Positions 58,254-64,000 of a DNA stretch of 64,000 bases are shown in pieces. The translations under genes and the position numbers were made by a program. Under the pieces are notes generated by a model that worked only from the letters and a program-made list of their open reading frames with translations, was not told the DNA's origin and searched no databases. The DNA lies in contig JANQAB010000009.1 in the NCBI GenBank assembly GCA_024707265.1, forward strand, positions 310,001 through 374,000. Reading direction: 5' to 3'. This DNA comes from Sporocytophaga sp. (lineage in GTDB: Bacteria; Bacteroidota; Bacteroidia; Cytophagales; Cytophagaceae). Numbering within the stretch: position 1 is the stretch's first letter; every line of letters starts with the position of its first letter.

Positions 58254-58601
58254 TTATCTCCTGGAAAGGGAAAATCTTATTGTAGCAAAGATTCCAATTA
58301 CTTCAAATGCTGCAATTCCTGCTACAGCCCACCAGTATTTTTTAAGAAGATGTTTTCCTAATGGAATAAGTACTCTTTTTCCTTCCTCAGTTTTAAGAAA
58401 AGCAACAACTGCATTAACAGCTGCATCGGTTCCCTTTTCTGCTACCGGACTGACGGCATCTGTTAACGCCCCTTCAGCTTCCTGAACAAGGTTTCCTTCT
58501 TTTGAGGCAGCGTCTTTTGCAGCATCAACAGTTTGTTCTACCGGTGAACCTTTTTGTGTCAGTGATTCCCCCACATTTTTGATTGTATCTAACGGATCCA
58601 T
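58254..58601 (-). CDS. Small tail-anchored alanine-rich protein of unknown function
   Basis: 115 residues. Seen: an acidic/alanine-rich helical N-terminal part (KGSPVEQTVDAAKDAASKEG), then one membrane segment near 90-108 (YWWAVAGIAAFEVIGIFAT) and a basic end. Not recognised as a named family. Monocistronic, convergent with the phosphatase gene. Confidence 0.6.
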   Translation of the reverse strand: MDPLDTIKNVGESLTQKGSPVEQTVDAAKDAASKEGNLVQEAEGALTDAVSPVAEKGTDAAVNAVVAFLKTEEGKRVLIPLGKHLLKKYWWAVAGIAAFEVIGIFATIRFSLSRR

Positions 58602-58766
58602 TATATACTCCTCCCTTTTACTCCGACAATTTATTTCTCCTATAACAAAAGTAAAGAGTGAATTAGTTGTAATTACTGCAGGAAATTTAAATAATCAAAT
58701 AGTTCTTGGGTCAGCAATGCTAAGGCTCGATGATCCTTATTACAAACGAGGACAATAAAATTATCA

Positions 58767-58774
58767 ATAAGAAA
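58767..58774 (+). repeat. Target-site duplication, left copy
   Basis: ATAAGAAA immediately outside the left inverted repeat of the IS4-like element; an identical copy lies at 60177-60184. An overlapping A allows 9 bp. Confidence 0.85.
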
Positions 58775-58793
58775 TTAATGCCATTAAGTTAAG
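58775..58793 (+). repeat. IS4 element left inverted repeat
   Basis: TTAATGCCATTAAGTTAAG; perfect inverted match to 60158-60176. Confidence 0.92.
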
Positions 58794-60049
58794 CAGTTTT
58801 GTAATTCATATTATACTTCCTATGACACTTTTTATTTCTAGAACATTTCTGTCCTTTTCTTGAGTAATTGAATTTTCCGATCATAGTATTGGTGTAAAAA
58901 TCCACTGTCTGCTCAATAGTCCAATCTAATGCTATTTTTAGAAATAGTTTTTTTGTAGTACTCAAGCCCAATGTTTTATTTATATTGATAACCCTTCCAG
59001 AAGATTTGCTTTTTGAAGGGTTTATCTTCTGACACAATATGGCGTTAATGGTCAGAAGCAATGTTTTTATGTAAAAATCCTGTTTTACAACAATTGACCG
59101 GATGCCTGAAAAATCTTCCACCTCCAGTCGGCTTTTTATCAATTTATATCCCTCTTCAATATTCCATCTTTCCTTGTAAAGACCCAATACTGCCGTTCTT
59201 TTATACTTCTCTTCATTCAACAGTGATGTGCAAAAAACTTCAATTTCTCCGTTTTTATTTTTCTTCTTAATTAACCGGACACGAACAGTCTGAGGTATGC
59301 CGTTTTCCTCTGCCCACTTCCTATATTTTGATGGTATTCTAAGGCTAACAATTTCATCGTTATTTTTTCCGGAAGTAAACTCTCTGACAATAGTCCACCA
59401 ATCACTCTTCATCCTGAAGCAAAAGTTTGTCCCCATAGACTTTAATGAGAATATCAGCGGATAGCTTGGATAGTATCTGTCAAAAAGAACCACATCGTTT
59501 TTGCTCACATGCTCCAGATGCTTCCAAGCCATATCAGTTTCGGATGTAGAGAAACTATCTATCCTAGAGTCTAGTACCAAACCATTTAATACATCATACA
59601 AATAGGATATCCTGGCAAGTGACTTCGGGCTGTCTGCTTTCGGTCCGAACATATGTACTCCGAACTCCTCTTCAATTGTTGAATGTTTGGGTAGCTGAAG
59701 TGTAGAACCATCTACAGCAAGAATCCGGTAGCCTTTCCACTTTCTGTATGTTGAATCTGAATAAAAAGCCTTTACAGATTTTCTGTTTAGTTCAATAAAT
59801 GCATCAGGTGATAATTTGGACCTTGCTTGACAAAGAGCACTTGAACTTGGAAATAATGCAGCTGATAGACCCAAACTATCAAAATAAGAATTGATCTCCT
59901 TCTGGTAAGAACCATTATCTTTCTGTAACAGAAAGATAATCAGGTCTGAAAAAATTAAAAGCTCGATCTCTTGTAAAATTATTTACCGACAGTCTATTAC
60001 GGTCGATAAAATTTTCTTCATATATTTGCGTGGTAAGGTTTTCAAGGAC
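58789..60049 (-). CDS. IS4-family transposase, one-base frame break, start unresolved
   Basis: DDE transposase. Seen: RILAVDGSTLQLPK (first Asp), NDVVLFDRYYPSYPLIF (second Asp) and YKERWNIEEGYKLIKSRL, the Y-(2)-R-(3)-E-(6)-K signature with the catalytic Glu, then a basic C-terminus. The frame breaks at the A6 run at 59949-59954 (one base too many); corrected, the N-terminal part reads RLSVNNFTRDRAFNFSDLI. No ATG, GTG or TTG occurs in frame upstream of about 60049 before a stop, so the true start is unclear and this end is approximate. Confidence 0.85.
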
Positions 60050-60072
60050 TTTACAAGTTACTTTACTATGAG

Positions 60073-60102
60073 AAGCTCCTATTACGGGGCTTTTCTTTTT
60101 TT
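60073..60102 (+). terminator. Terminator-like hairpin inside the IS leader
   Basis: AAGCTCC pairs with GGGGCTT (one G-T) across TATTAC, followed by a long T-rich run on the plus strand. It would stop plus-strand transcription near the right end. On the transposase strand it forms a leader hairpin. Confidence 0.5.
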
Positions 60103-60157
60103 CTACCCAAATCTAATAATTACACCCGTTTATTCACATAGTTTTACTTTATTTTGC

Positions 60158-60176
60158 CTTAACTTAATGGCATTAA
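60158..60176 (-). repeat. IS4 element right inverted repeat
   Basis: Reverse complement of the left end, 19 of 19 bases. Confidence 0.92.
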
Positions 60177-60184
60177 ATAAGAAA
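60177..60184 (+). repeat. Target-site duplication, right copy
   Basis: ATAAGAAA directly outside the right inverted repeat, identical to 58767-58774. Confidence 0.85.
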
Positions 60185-60202
60185 TGTAAAAACTTAATAT
60201 AA

Positions 60203-60270
60203 AAGGAAGAGTCCGAGCAACAGCAACAGAAAAAACATCTCTTGCTCCATACTCAAACTCTTGCTGTAAT
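60203..60270 (-). repeat. 3' AGCAAGAG repeat, copy 1
   Basis: About 68 bp similar to 62898-62966, sharing CCGAGCAA, AGCAACAGAAA, two CTCTTGC(T) motifs and a common end CTCTTGCTGTAAT. On the minus strand it lies directly after the reductase stop. Its hairpin is weaker than that of copy 2. Confidence 0.6.
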
Positions 60271-60821
60271 CAGGAGCGCTTAAAATGCTCATAAGTAAAT
60301 TGTACAACTCCTGATCTGAAAACATCAGTCTTAATTAATTTCAAGCTGATTCGATCTTTTAAATTTTCAAATAAGGGCTTTCCGCTACCTAAAGCTATCG
60401 GATGTACTGATATTTTATAGATGTCAATTAATCCGGAATTTATAAATGTTTTTATAAGGCTAGCCCCTCCGTATAGCCAGATATCTTTTCCCTCTTGCTG
60501 TTTTATTTCTGCTACTTTATTATCTATATCAGAGGCTATGAAAGTGGCTTTTTCATCTTTTCTGTTTTTGCTTGAAAAAACAAATTTTTTCTTGGAATGA
60601 ATTCCTTGCCACATCATTTTCTCAGCCGGGCTTATATTTTCCCCCGGTTGGAAATTTCCCCAGGCATCATAACTTACTCTGCCATAAAATATAGAGTCAA
60701 TGCTTGATATGAAAGCATCAAAGTTCATATCATCGTCCATTATACACCAATCGATCTCGCCATTAGGACCTTCAATAAACCCATCCAGGGTCATTGCCAG
60801 ATTTAGAATTACTTTTCTCAT
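60270..60821 (-). CDS. Dihydrofolate reductase-like (RibD C-terminal) protein
   Basis: 183 residues. Seen: MRKVILNLAMTLDGFIEGPN, FYGRVSYDAWGNF, the NADPH-binding region KDIWLYGGASLIKTFINSGL, and ISVHPIALGSGKPLF. The family reduces pterin- or pyrimidine-like substrates; the exact one is unknown. The AraC-type gene upstream on the same strand (64-bp gap) probably controls or accompanies it. Confidence 0.85.
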   Translation of the reverse strand: MRKVILNLAMTLDGFIEGPNGEIDWCIMDDDMNFDAFISSIDSIFYGRVSYDAWGNFQPGENISPAEKMMWQGIHSKKKFVFSSKNRKDEKATFIASDIDNKVAEIKQQEGKDIWLYGGASLIKTFINSGLIDIYKISVHPIALGSGKPLFENLKDRISLKLIKTDVFRSGVVQFTYEHFKRS

Positions 60822-60885
60822 ACAGTCATCTTTTTACCAAAGTTATATACCAGTTCATTCCTATGCTTTGGATAAATGCGACAAA

Positions 60886-61620
60886 CTAAAGTTGAGTCGG
60901 GGTAAGTCCGGTAATCCTTTTTATTTCATTGGTAAGATGAGAATGGTCATAATAACCACATTCAAATGCAATGTCTAATAAACTTCTCTCATAAGGAGTA
61001 TTTTTAATTATGGCCATTGCATTTTGAAAGCGAACAATATTTGAATATTCTTTTGGCGTAATGCCTATATGAATTTTAAAATTTCGCTCTAACTGCCTTA
61101 CTGTTGTATGATTTCTTTTTGAAATTTCATAAATGCTAAGTTGACCATTTGATTTATGAATATCTTCTATAACAGAAAGAAGAGGCTGATGCTTGCTTTC
61201 AGTCCTGTCAATAAAAAATCTGTTGAGATAGTTTAAAGGGTTTTTATTGATTTTATCGAGGTTAAATGATAGTCGAGGGTCAAACTCTACAGTAGCATTT
61301 GTCAATTCATTTTGTGGGGCATATTTATAGAATGTTGAAAATGCAGCTGGTTTAAGGCATACGCCCAATAAATGAGTGTTAGCATCAATAAAGCTGTCCT
61401 TAAAGGAAGTCATTGTTCCTACTACATAAGTTTTCCCGTAGTCCAAAGAAATCAAGCCATTATCAGTCCTGCAGGATTCTCCCAAATTAATAACCAACCC
61501 AGGGCAACCATCAGGGAAAGTACGTTCCCACTGACTGTCGTTAACCTCTCCCTTCAATTCCCAAAAGGAATGAATGTAAGGCTCAAGTTCTACAGAAGGC
61601 TTAATGTCTTGATATTTCAT
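60886..61620 (-). CDS. AraC-family transcriptional regulator
   Basis: 244 residues. Seen: an N-terminal ligand-binding-like domain (SVELEPYIHSFWEL, ERTFPDGCPGLVINLG) of the DUF6597 type and a C-terminal AraC HTH (about 150-244: ISKRNHTTVRQLERNFK, GITPKEYSNIVRFQNA, LLDIAFECGYYDHSHLTNE). Probably forms an operon with the reductase gene. Confidence 0.87.
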   Translation of the reverse strand: MKYQDIKPSVELEPYIHSFWELKGEVNDSQWERTFPDGCPGLVINLGESCRTDNGLISLDYGKTYVVGTMTSFKDSFIDANTHLLGVCLKPAAFSTFYKYAPQNELTNATVEFDPRLSFNLDKINKNPLNYLNRFFIDRTESKHQPLLSVIEDIHKSNGQLSIYEISKRNHTTVRQLERNFKIHIGITPKEYSNIVRFQNAMAIIKNTPYERSLLDIAFECGYYDHSHLTNEIKRITGLTPTQL

Positions 61621-61704
61621 TGCTCTTGAGAGTAATTTTTTATTCTGGCTTCTAAAGATTATATAAACGTAGTTTCATTTATTTTAGTGACATTGAACCG
61701 GGTG

Positions 61705-61758
61705 GGAGAAATCAAAGAAAAACAGATAGATGATATATTGGCGGTGGGAATGAATTAA
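61705..61758 (+). pseudogene. Relic of a PP2C phosphatase C-terminus
   Basis: GEIKEKQIDDILAVGMN then stop, matching the last residues of the SpoIIE/PP2C protein at 58.1 kb (KEKQIDDILVMGMKVN). No upstream phosphatase sequence remains. It looks like the tail of a lost paralogue. Confidence 0.6.
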
Positions 61759-61787
61759 TAAAAGCCTTCCCTAAAATTATGAAGGCT

Positions 61788-62129
61788 TTATTTCTTCAAC
61801 TTCTTTTCCATCTCCGCAAGCAACTTCTTTTGTAGTGCTATTATTTCTTTATCCTTTGCCCTTAACTCTTTTTCTTTCTCCTGTAATTGCTTTCGGCACT
61901 TCTCCAACTCCGACGCTGAGTCAGACCCATAGCTGAGAATTTCAATAACAGTTACCCCAAGCACTTTCGCAATTTTTTCCAAATCCTCAATGGTAACACT
62001 TGTTTTATCTGTTTCAATTCTTGTATAGGTAGCCTTAGAGATCTCCGTTTCATATACCACATCATCCTGTGTAAGCCCTTTAGACTGACGAATTGCTTTT
62101 AGTTTTTTACCTAGAGATAAATTTTTCAT
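61788..62129 (-). CDS. XRE-family HTH regulator with C-terminal coiled coil
   Basis: 113 residues from the ATG at 62127-62129 (MKNLSLGKKLKAIRQSKG); an earlier in-frame ATG at 62174 overlaps the operator and is less likely. Seen: a Cro/CI-type HTH (about 5-62, LTQDDVVYETEISKATYTRI) and a K/E-rich coiled coil (75-113) for oligomerisation. Divergent from the small gene at 62265, with an operator-like repeat between them. Confidence 0.85.
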   Translation of the reverse strand: MKNLSLGKKLKAIRQSKGLTQDDVVYETEISKATYTRIETDKTSVTIEDLEKIAKVLGVTVIEILSYGSDSASELEKCRKQLQEKEKELRAKDKEIIALQKKLLAEMEKKLKK

Positions 62130-62172
62130 GGGTCTGGTAAAACTAGCAGCAATTTTGCCTTCACATAAACTC

Positions 62173-62209
62173 AAAAATGATCATTAAATAATCAAATTTG
62201 ATCATTTTT
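62173..62209. promoter_or_regulatory. Operator-like inverted repeat between XRE regulator and divergent gene
   Basis: AAAAATGATCA (62173-62183) and TGATCATTTTT (62199-62209) are perfect 11-bp inverted arms. Each holds a TGATCA palindrome, and ATCAAATTTGAT (62191-62202) is another perfect palindrome between them. Such stacked dyads fit a repressor binding co-operatively. Confidence 0.6.
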
Positions 62210-62210
62210 G

Positions 62211-62240
62211 TTTGTAAAATATTTTGAATCATTAATTTAG
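62211..62240 (+). promoter_or_regulatory. Candidate promoter of the divergent small gene
   Basis: TTTG (62211-62214), an 18-bp spacer and TAATTTAG (62233-62240), one mismatch from TAnnTTTG. It starts beside the operator, so repressor binding would block it. Confidence 0.4.
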
Positions 62241-62264
62241 CAGCATATTTAACCAGCTAATATC

Positions 62265-62480
62265 ATGGGAGATAAACCATTCAAAAACTCTTTCAATTAC
62301 TCAGAGATTAAAAATCTCAAATCAAAAATTCAGTACCTAGAAGTTCTTGTCATGAACCTTAATAATGAGGTCTTGAAATATGAAACCAAATTCATTACAA
62401 AAGCAGAGTTAAACCTTAATCTACATGCCCTGCTGAATAAGATTGATAGAGAAATACAGGATAAAGATGAGTGGAAGTAA
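62265..62480 (+). CDS. Small helical protein of unknown function
   Basis: 71 residues (MGDKPFKNSFNYSEIKN...), a mainly helical charged protein with coiled-coil character at 15-45. No family recognised. It is transcribed away from the XRE regulator across the operator, so is likely under its control. The receiver pseudogene follows 13 bp later. Confidence 0.55.
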   Translation: MGDKPFKNSFNYSEIKNLKSKIQYLEVLVMNLNNEVLKYETKFITKAELNLNLHALLNKIDREIQDKDEWK

Positions 62481-62493
62481 ACCACATGCAGGC

Positions 62494-62877
62494 ATGATAA
62501 AAGCTATAATTTTCATCGAAGATGATGCTACCGATATCTGGTAAACTGTTACCAAAATTAAGGCTATTATCGCTGATCTTAAAATTATTCTGGCACTGGA
62601 CCATAATAACAGTTACCTACAAAAAGGGTGGCTTCAAGTTGATCGTAAAACTCATGATTTGGTTCTTCTCGAAACACCTTATCCAGGAAAAGAGCTTATT
62701 GAATTTATCAGGAAAGTAAACAGGGTTCATATTAAAAATTATGAAAGGCCTAAGAGTGTACTTCTTTGTATTGAGGAGGTTTTAATTGGCAGCATGGATT
62801 CCCTTTCAAAATTGGACATTTCATGCTACTATAAGCCATTGAGTTTAGATGATTTAATTGTGATATCACAGCTTTAA
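62494..62877 (+). pseudogene. Degenerate receiver-domain gene with in-frame TAA
   Basis: One frame of 128 codons, interrupted by TAA at 62542-62544 after MIKAIIFIEDDATDIW. Around it a receiver fold is readable: acidic EDD near the start, HDLVLLETPYPG where the phospho-acceptor Asp is replaced by Glu, and YYKPLSLDDL with the conserved Lys-Pro. There is no homopolymer at the stop, so a genuine nonsense change (e.g. from CAA, GAA or AAA) is likely. Confidence 0.65.
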
Positions 62878-62897
62878 TGAAGCCCATCAATAAAAAA

Positions 62898-62966
62898 AGC
62901 AAGAGGCCGAGCAAAAGCAACAGAAAGAAACTTCCTCTTGCTCAACACTCACTCTCTTGCTGTAAT
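62898..62966 (-). terminator. 3' AGCAAGAG repeat, copy 2, with terminator after tRNA-Arg
   Basis: On the minus strand, AGCAAGAGG and CCTCTTGCT form a perfect 9-bp stem (62934-62942 with 62898-62906) with a 27-base loop, followed by seven T residues. It lies just after the tRNA 3' end. It is the second copy of the repeat at 60203-60270. Confidence 0.7.
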
Positions 62967-62969
62967 TTG

Positions 62970-63041
62970 TAGCCTCGACAGGAATCGAACCTGTATCAAA
63001 AGTTTAGGAAACTTCTATTCTATCCATTGAACTACGAGGCC
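62970..63041 (-). tRNA. tRNA-Arg (anticodon CCT)
   Basis: Cloverleaf folds fully: acceptor GGCCTCG/CGAGGCT, D-stem GTTC/GAAT, anticodon stem GAAGT/ACTTT with loop TTCCTAA (anticodon CCT, plus-strand 63006-63008), T-arm ACAGG-TTCGATT-CCTGT. 72 bases, CCA not encoded. Reads AGG codons. Confidence 0.95.
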
Positions 63042-63074
63042 TCAAAAATGAGGGTGCTAAAATATATATTTTCC

Positions 63075-64000
63075 TCAATAAATCAAATAATTCGGGTAGA
63101 TCATCAGGTGTTTTTCTTTGACCTTCTGACCTATGATCTCCCTTAATTCATCAATATTCTCTCTCTGAGTAGCGCTTATAAAAACCGTCGCAAACTGATT
63201 TTTATTAAGATAACTCGACTTCAATTGCTCCAATGATGCCTCTGCTTCACTTATTTTCTCGCCATCCAGCTCATTTTGCTCTACATCGGGATGATATTGA
63301 TCTATTTTATTGAACACTAATATGACCGGTTTATCGGCTGCTTTGATATCCGCAAGGGTAGCATTTACAACTTCAATATGCTCTTCAAAAGAAGGATGGC
63401 TTATATCCACCACATGAATCAATATATCCGCTTCCCTTACTTCATCCAGAGTTGACTTGAAACTTTCGATCAGCGTTGTCGGCAGTTTTCTTATAAAACC
63501 TACCGTGTCAGAAAGCAGATATGGAATGTTCAAATAGTTGATCTTTCTGACTGTCGCGTCAACTGTTGCAAAAAGCTTATTTTCAGCAAATACATCCGAT
63601 TTTGATAACAGGTTCATAAGGGTAGATTTACCTACGTTAGTATATCCCACCAATGCAACCCTTACAATATCTGTCCTTGACTTTCTCTGCGTAGCATTTT
63701 GAATGTCGATCTTCTTCAGCTTCTCTTTCAGCAGCGTGATCTGATCACGGATAACACGCTTATCCGTTTCAATTTCTTTCTCTCCAGATCCACCCCTGGT
63801 TCCGGTACCTCCCCTTTGTCTTTCAAGGTGAGTCCACATTCTTGTAAGACGAGGCAACAGATATTGATAGCGGGCCAGCTCTACCTGAGTTCTGGCCTGA
63901 GCAGTCTGTGCCCTGTTCATGAAAATCTCAAGAATAAGTAAACTGCGATCATATATTCTAACCTTAAGCTCATTCTCCAGGTTTTTTAACTGAGAAGGAG
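63075..64000 (-). CDS. hflX: GTPase HflX, 3' part (5' end outside window)
   Basis: HflX is a ribosome-binding GTPase. Seen: a helical HflX N-domain segment (RIYDRSLLILEIFMNRAQTA), the linker ERQRGGTGTRGGSGEKEIE with the conserved Gly-rich motif, and G1 GYTNVGKST, G3 DTVGF, G4 NKID. The frame is open past 64000, so the start lies outside the window. The stop is 34 bp before the tRNA. Confidence 0.92.
   Translation of the reverse strand, partial: PSQLKNLENELKVRIYDRSLLILEIFMNRAQTAQARTQVELARYQYLLPRLTRMWTHLERQRGGTGTRGGSGEKEIETDKRVIRDQITLLKEKLKKIDIQNATQRKSRTDIVRVALVGYTNVGKSTLMNLLSKSDVFAENKLFATVDATVRKINYLNIPYLLSDTVGFIRKLPTTLIESFKSTLDEVREADILIHVVDISHPSFEEHIEVVNATLADIKAADKPVILVFNKIDQYHPDVEQNELDGEKISEAEASLEQLKSSYLNKNQFATVFISATQRENIDELREIIGQKVKEKHLMIYPNYLIY

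Larger units (their letters stand above)
58775..60176 (-). mobile_element. Complete IS4-family insertion sequence, 1402 bp
   Basis: Bounded by perfect 19-bp inverted repeats (TTAATGCCATTAAGTTAAG) and 8-bp direct repeats ATAAGAAA on both sides. It carries one transposase gene on the minus strand, whose stop lies within the left inverted repeat. The intact ends and matching target duplication argue for recent insertion. The site is the gap between the small tail-anchored gene and the reductase gene. Confidence 0.92.

Noticed and set aside
785-59954. Programmed ribosomal frameshifting as the cause of the many frame breaks
   Set aside because: The breaks involve both extra and missing bases in unrelated genes whose orthologues are not frameshifted, with no shared slippery heptamer or downstream structure. 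Homopolymer error is simpler.
62522-62719. Alternative-frame protein rich in Leu/Ile over the receiver pseudogene
   Set aside because: The receiver frame keeps recognisable motifs across its whole length; the other frame is a shadow.
58767-62966. Integrative element or prophage inserted at tRNA-Arg
   Set aside because: No integrase, no duplicated tRNA end, and no phage structural genes; only a single IS and dispersed repeats are present.

Overview
The window looks like a chromosomal piece of a low-GC Bacteroidota bacterium, most likely a Cytophagales relative of Cytophaga/Sporocytophaga. The evidence is the mix of type IX secretion (T9SS) cargo with C-terminal sorting domains, a TonB-dependent receptor paired with a DUF4249 lipoprotein and a GbsR-type regulator, a PorE-like OmpA protein, SiaB/SiaC signalling proteins, a GH3-family protein and a TTTG/TAnnTTTG promoter. 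Taxonomy is inferred from gene content only.

Layout. 0-15.5 kb: mostly housekeeping (an ATPase/kinase pair, radA, fumC, a SPOR-domain protein, a DUF2130 coiled-coil protein, recJ, lptB, GH3, a nitronate monooxygenase, an NlpE/META lipoprotein, YjbQ, an RlmI-like methyltransferase). It includes a 578-bp AT-rich gap with a small cluster of DnaA-box-like 9-mers. 15.5-24 kb: polA, an acetoacetyl-CoA-synthetase-like ligase, a membrane-tethered receiver protein and an MBOAT/AlgJ-like polysaccharide O-acetylation pair. 24-33 kb: a tightly packed seven-gene minus-strand operon, read siaB, siaC, a TerB/FHA/ABCG transporter, a lipoprotein, a secreted protein, a beta-propeller protein and a PorE-like TPR/propeller/OmpA protein. 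An orphan CheR lies upstream. This operon is the best candidate here for an undescribed system: a partner-switch (SiaB kinase, SiaC phosphoprotein) physically linked to an ABC transporter and surface proteins. 35-38.7 kb: gbsR, a TonB receptor and a DUF4249 lipoprotein, with an operator-like repeat. 39-50 kb: a PAS histidine kinase, two decaying T9SS cargo genes, one intact 942-residue T9SS cargo gene, and a NarL-type two-component pair. 50-58 kb: a luciferase-like flavoprotein, a second PAS/GAF kinase, a DUF4239 membrane protein, an M15 peptidase, a beta-carbonic anhydrase and a SpoIIE/PP2C phosphatase. 58.7-64 kb: an accessory zone with a complete IS4-type element (19-bp inverted repeats, 8-bp target duplication), a reductase, an AraC regulator, an XRE regulator with a divergent operator, gene relics, tRNA-Arg(CCT) and the start-truncated hflX.

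Sequence quality matters for reading this window. At least thirteen one-base frame breaks occur in otherwise intact genes (radA, fumC, recJ, lptB, polA, yjbQ and others), every one inside a run of four or more identical bases. I read these as probable sequencing/assembly indels and give each gene as one feature. By contrast, the two T9SS cargo pseudogenes and the receiver pseudogene contain substitution stops or deletions outside homopolymers and look genuinely degraded.
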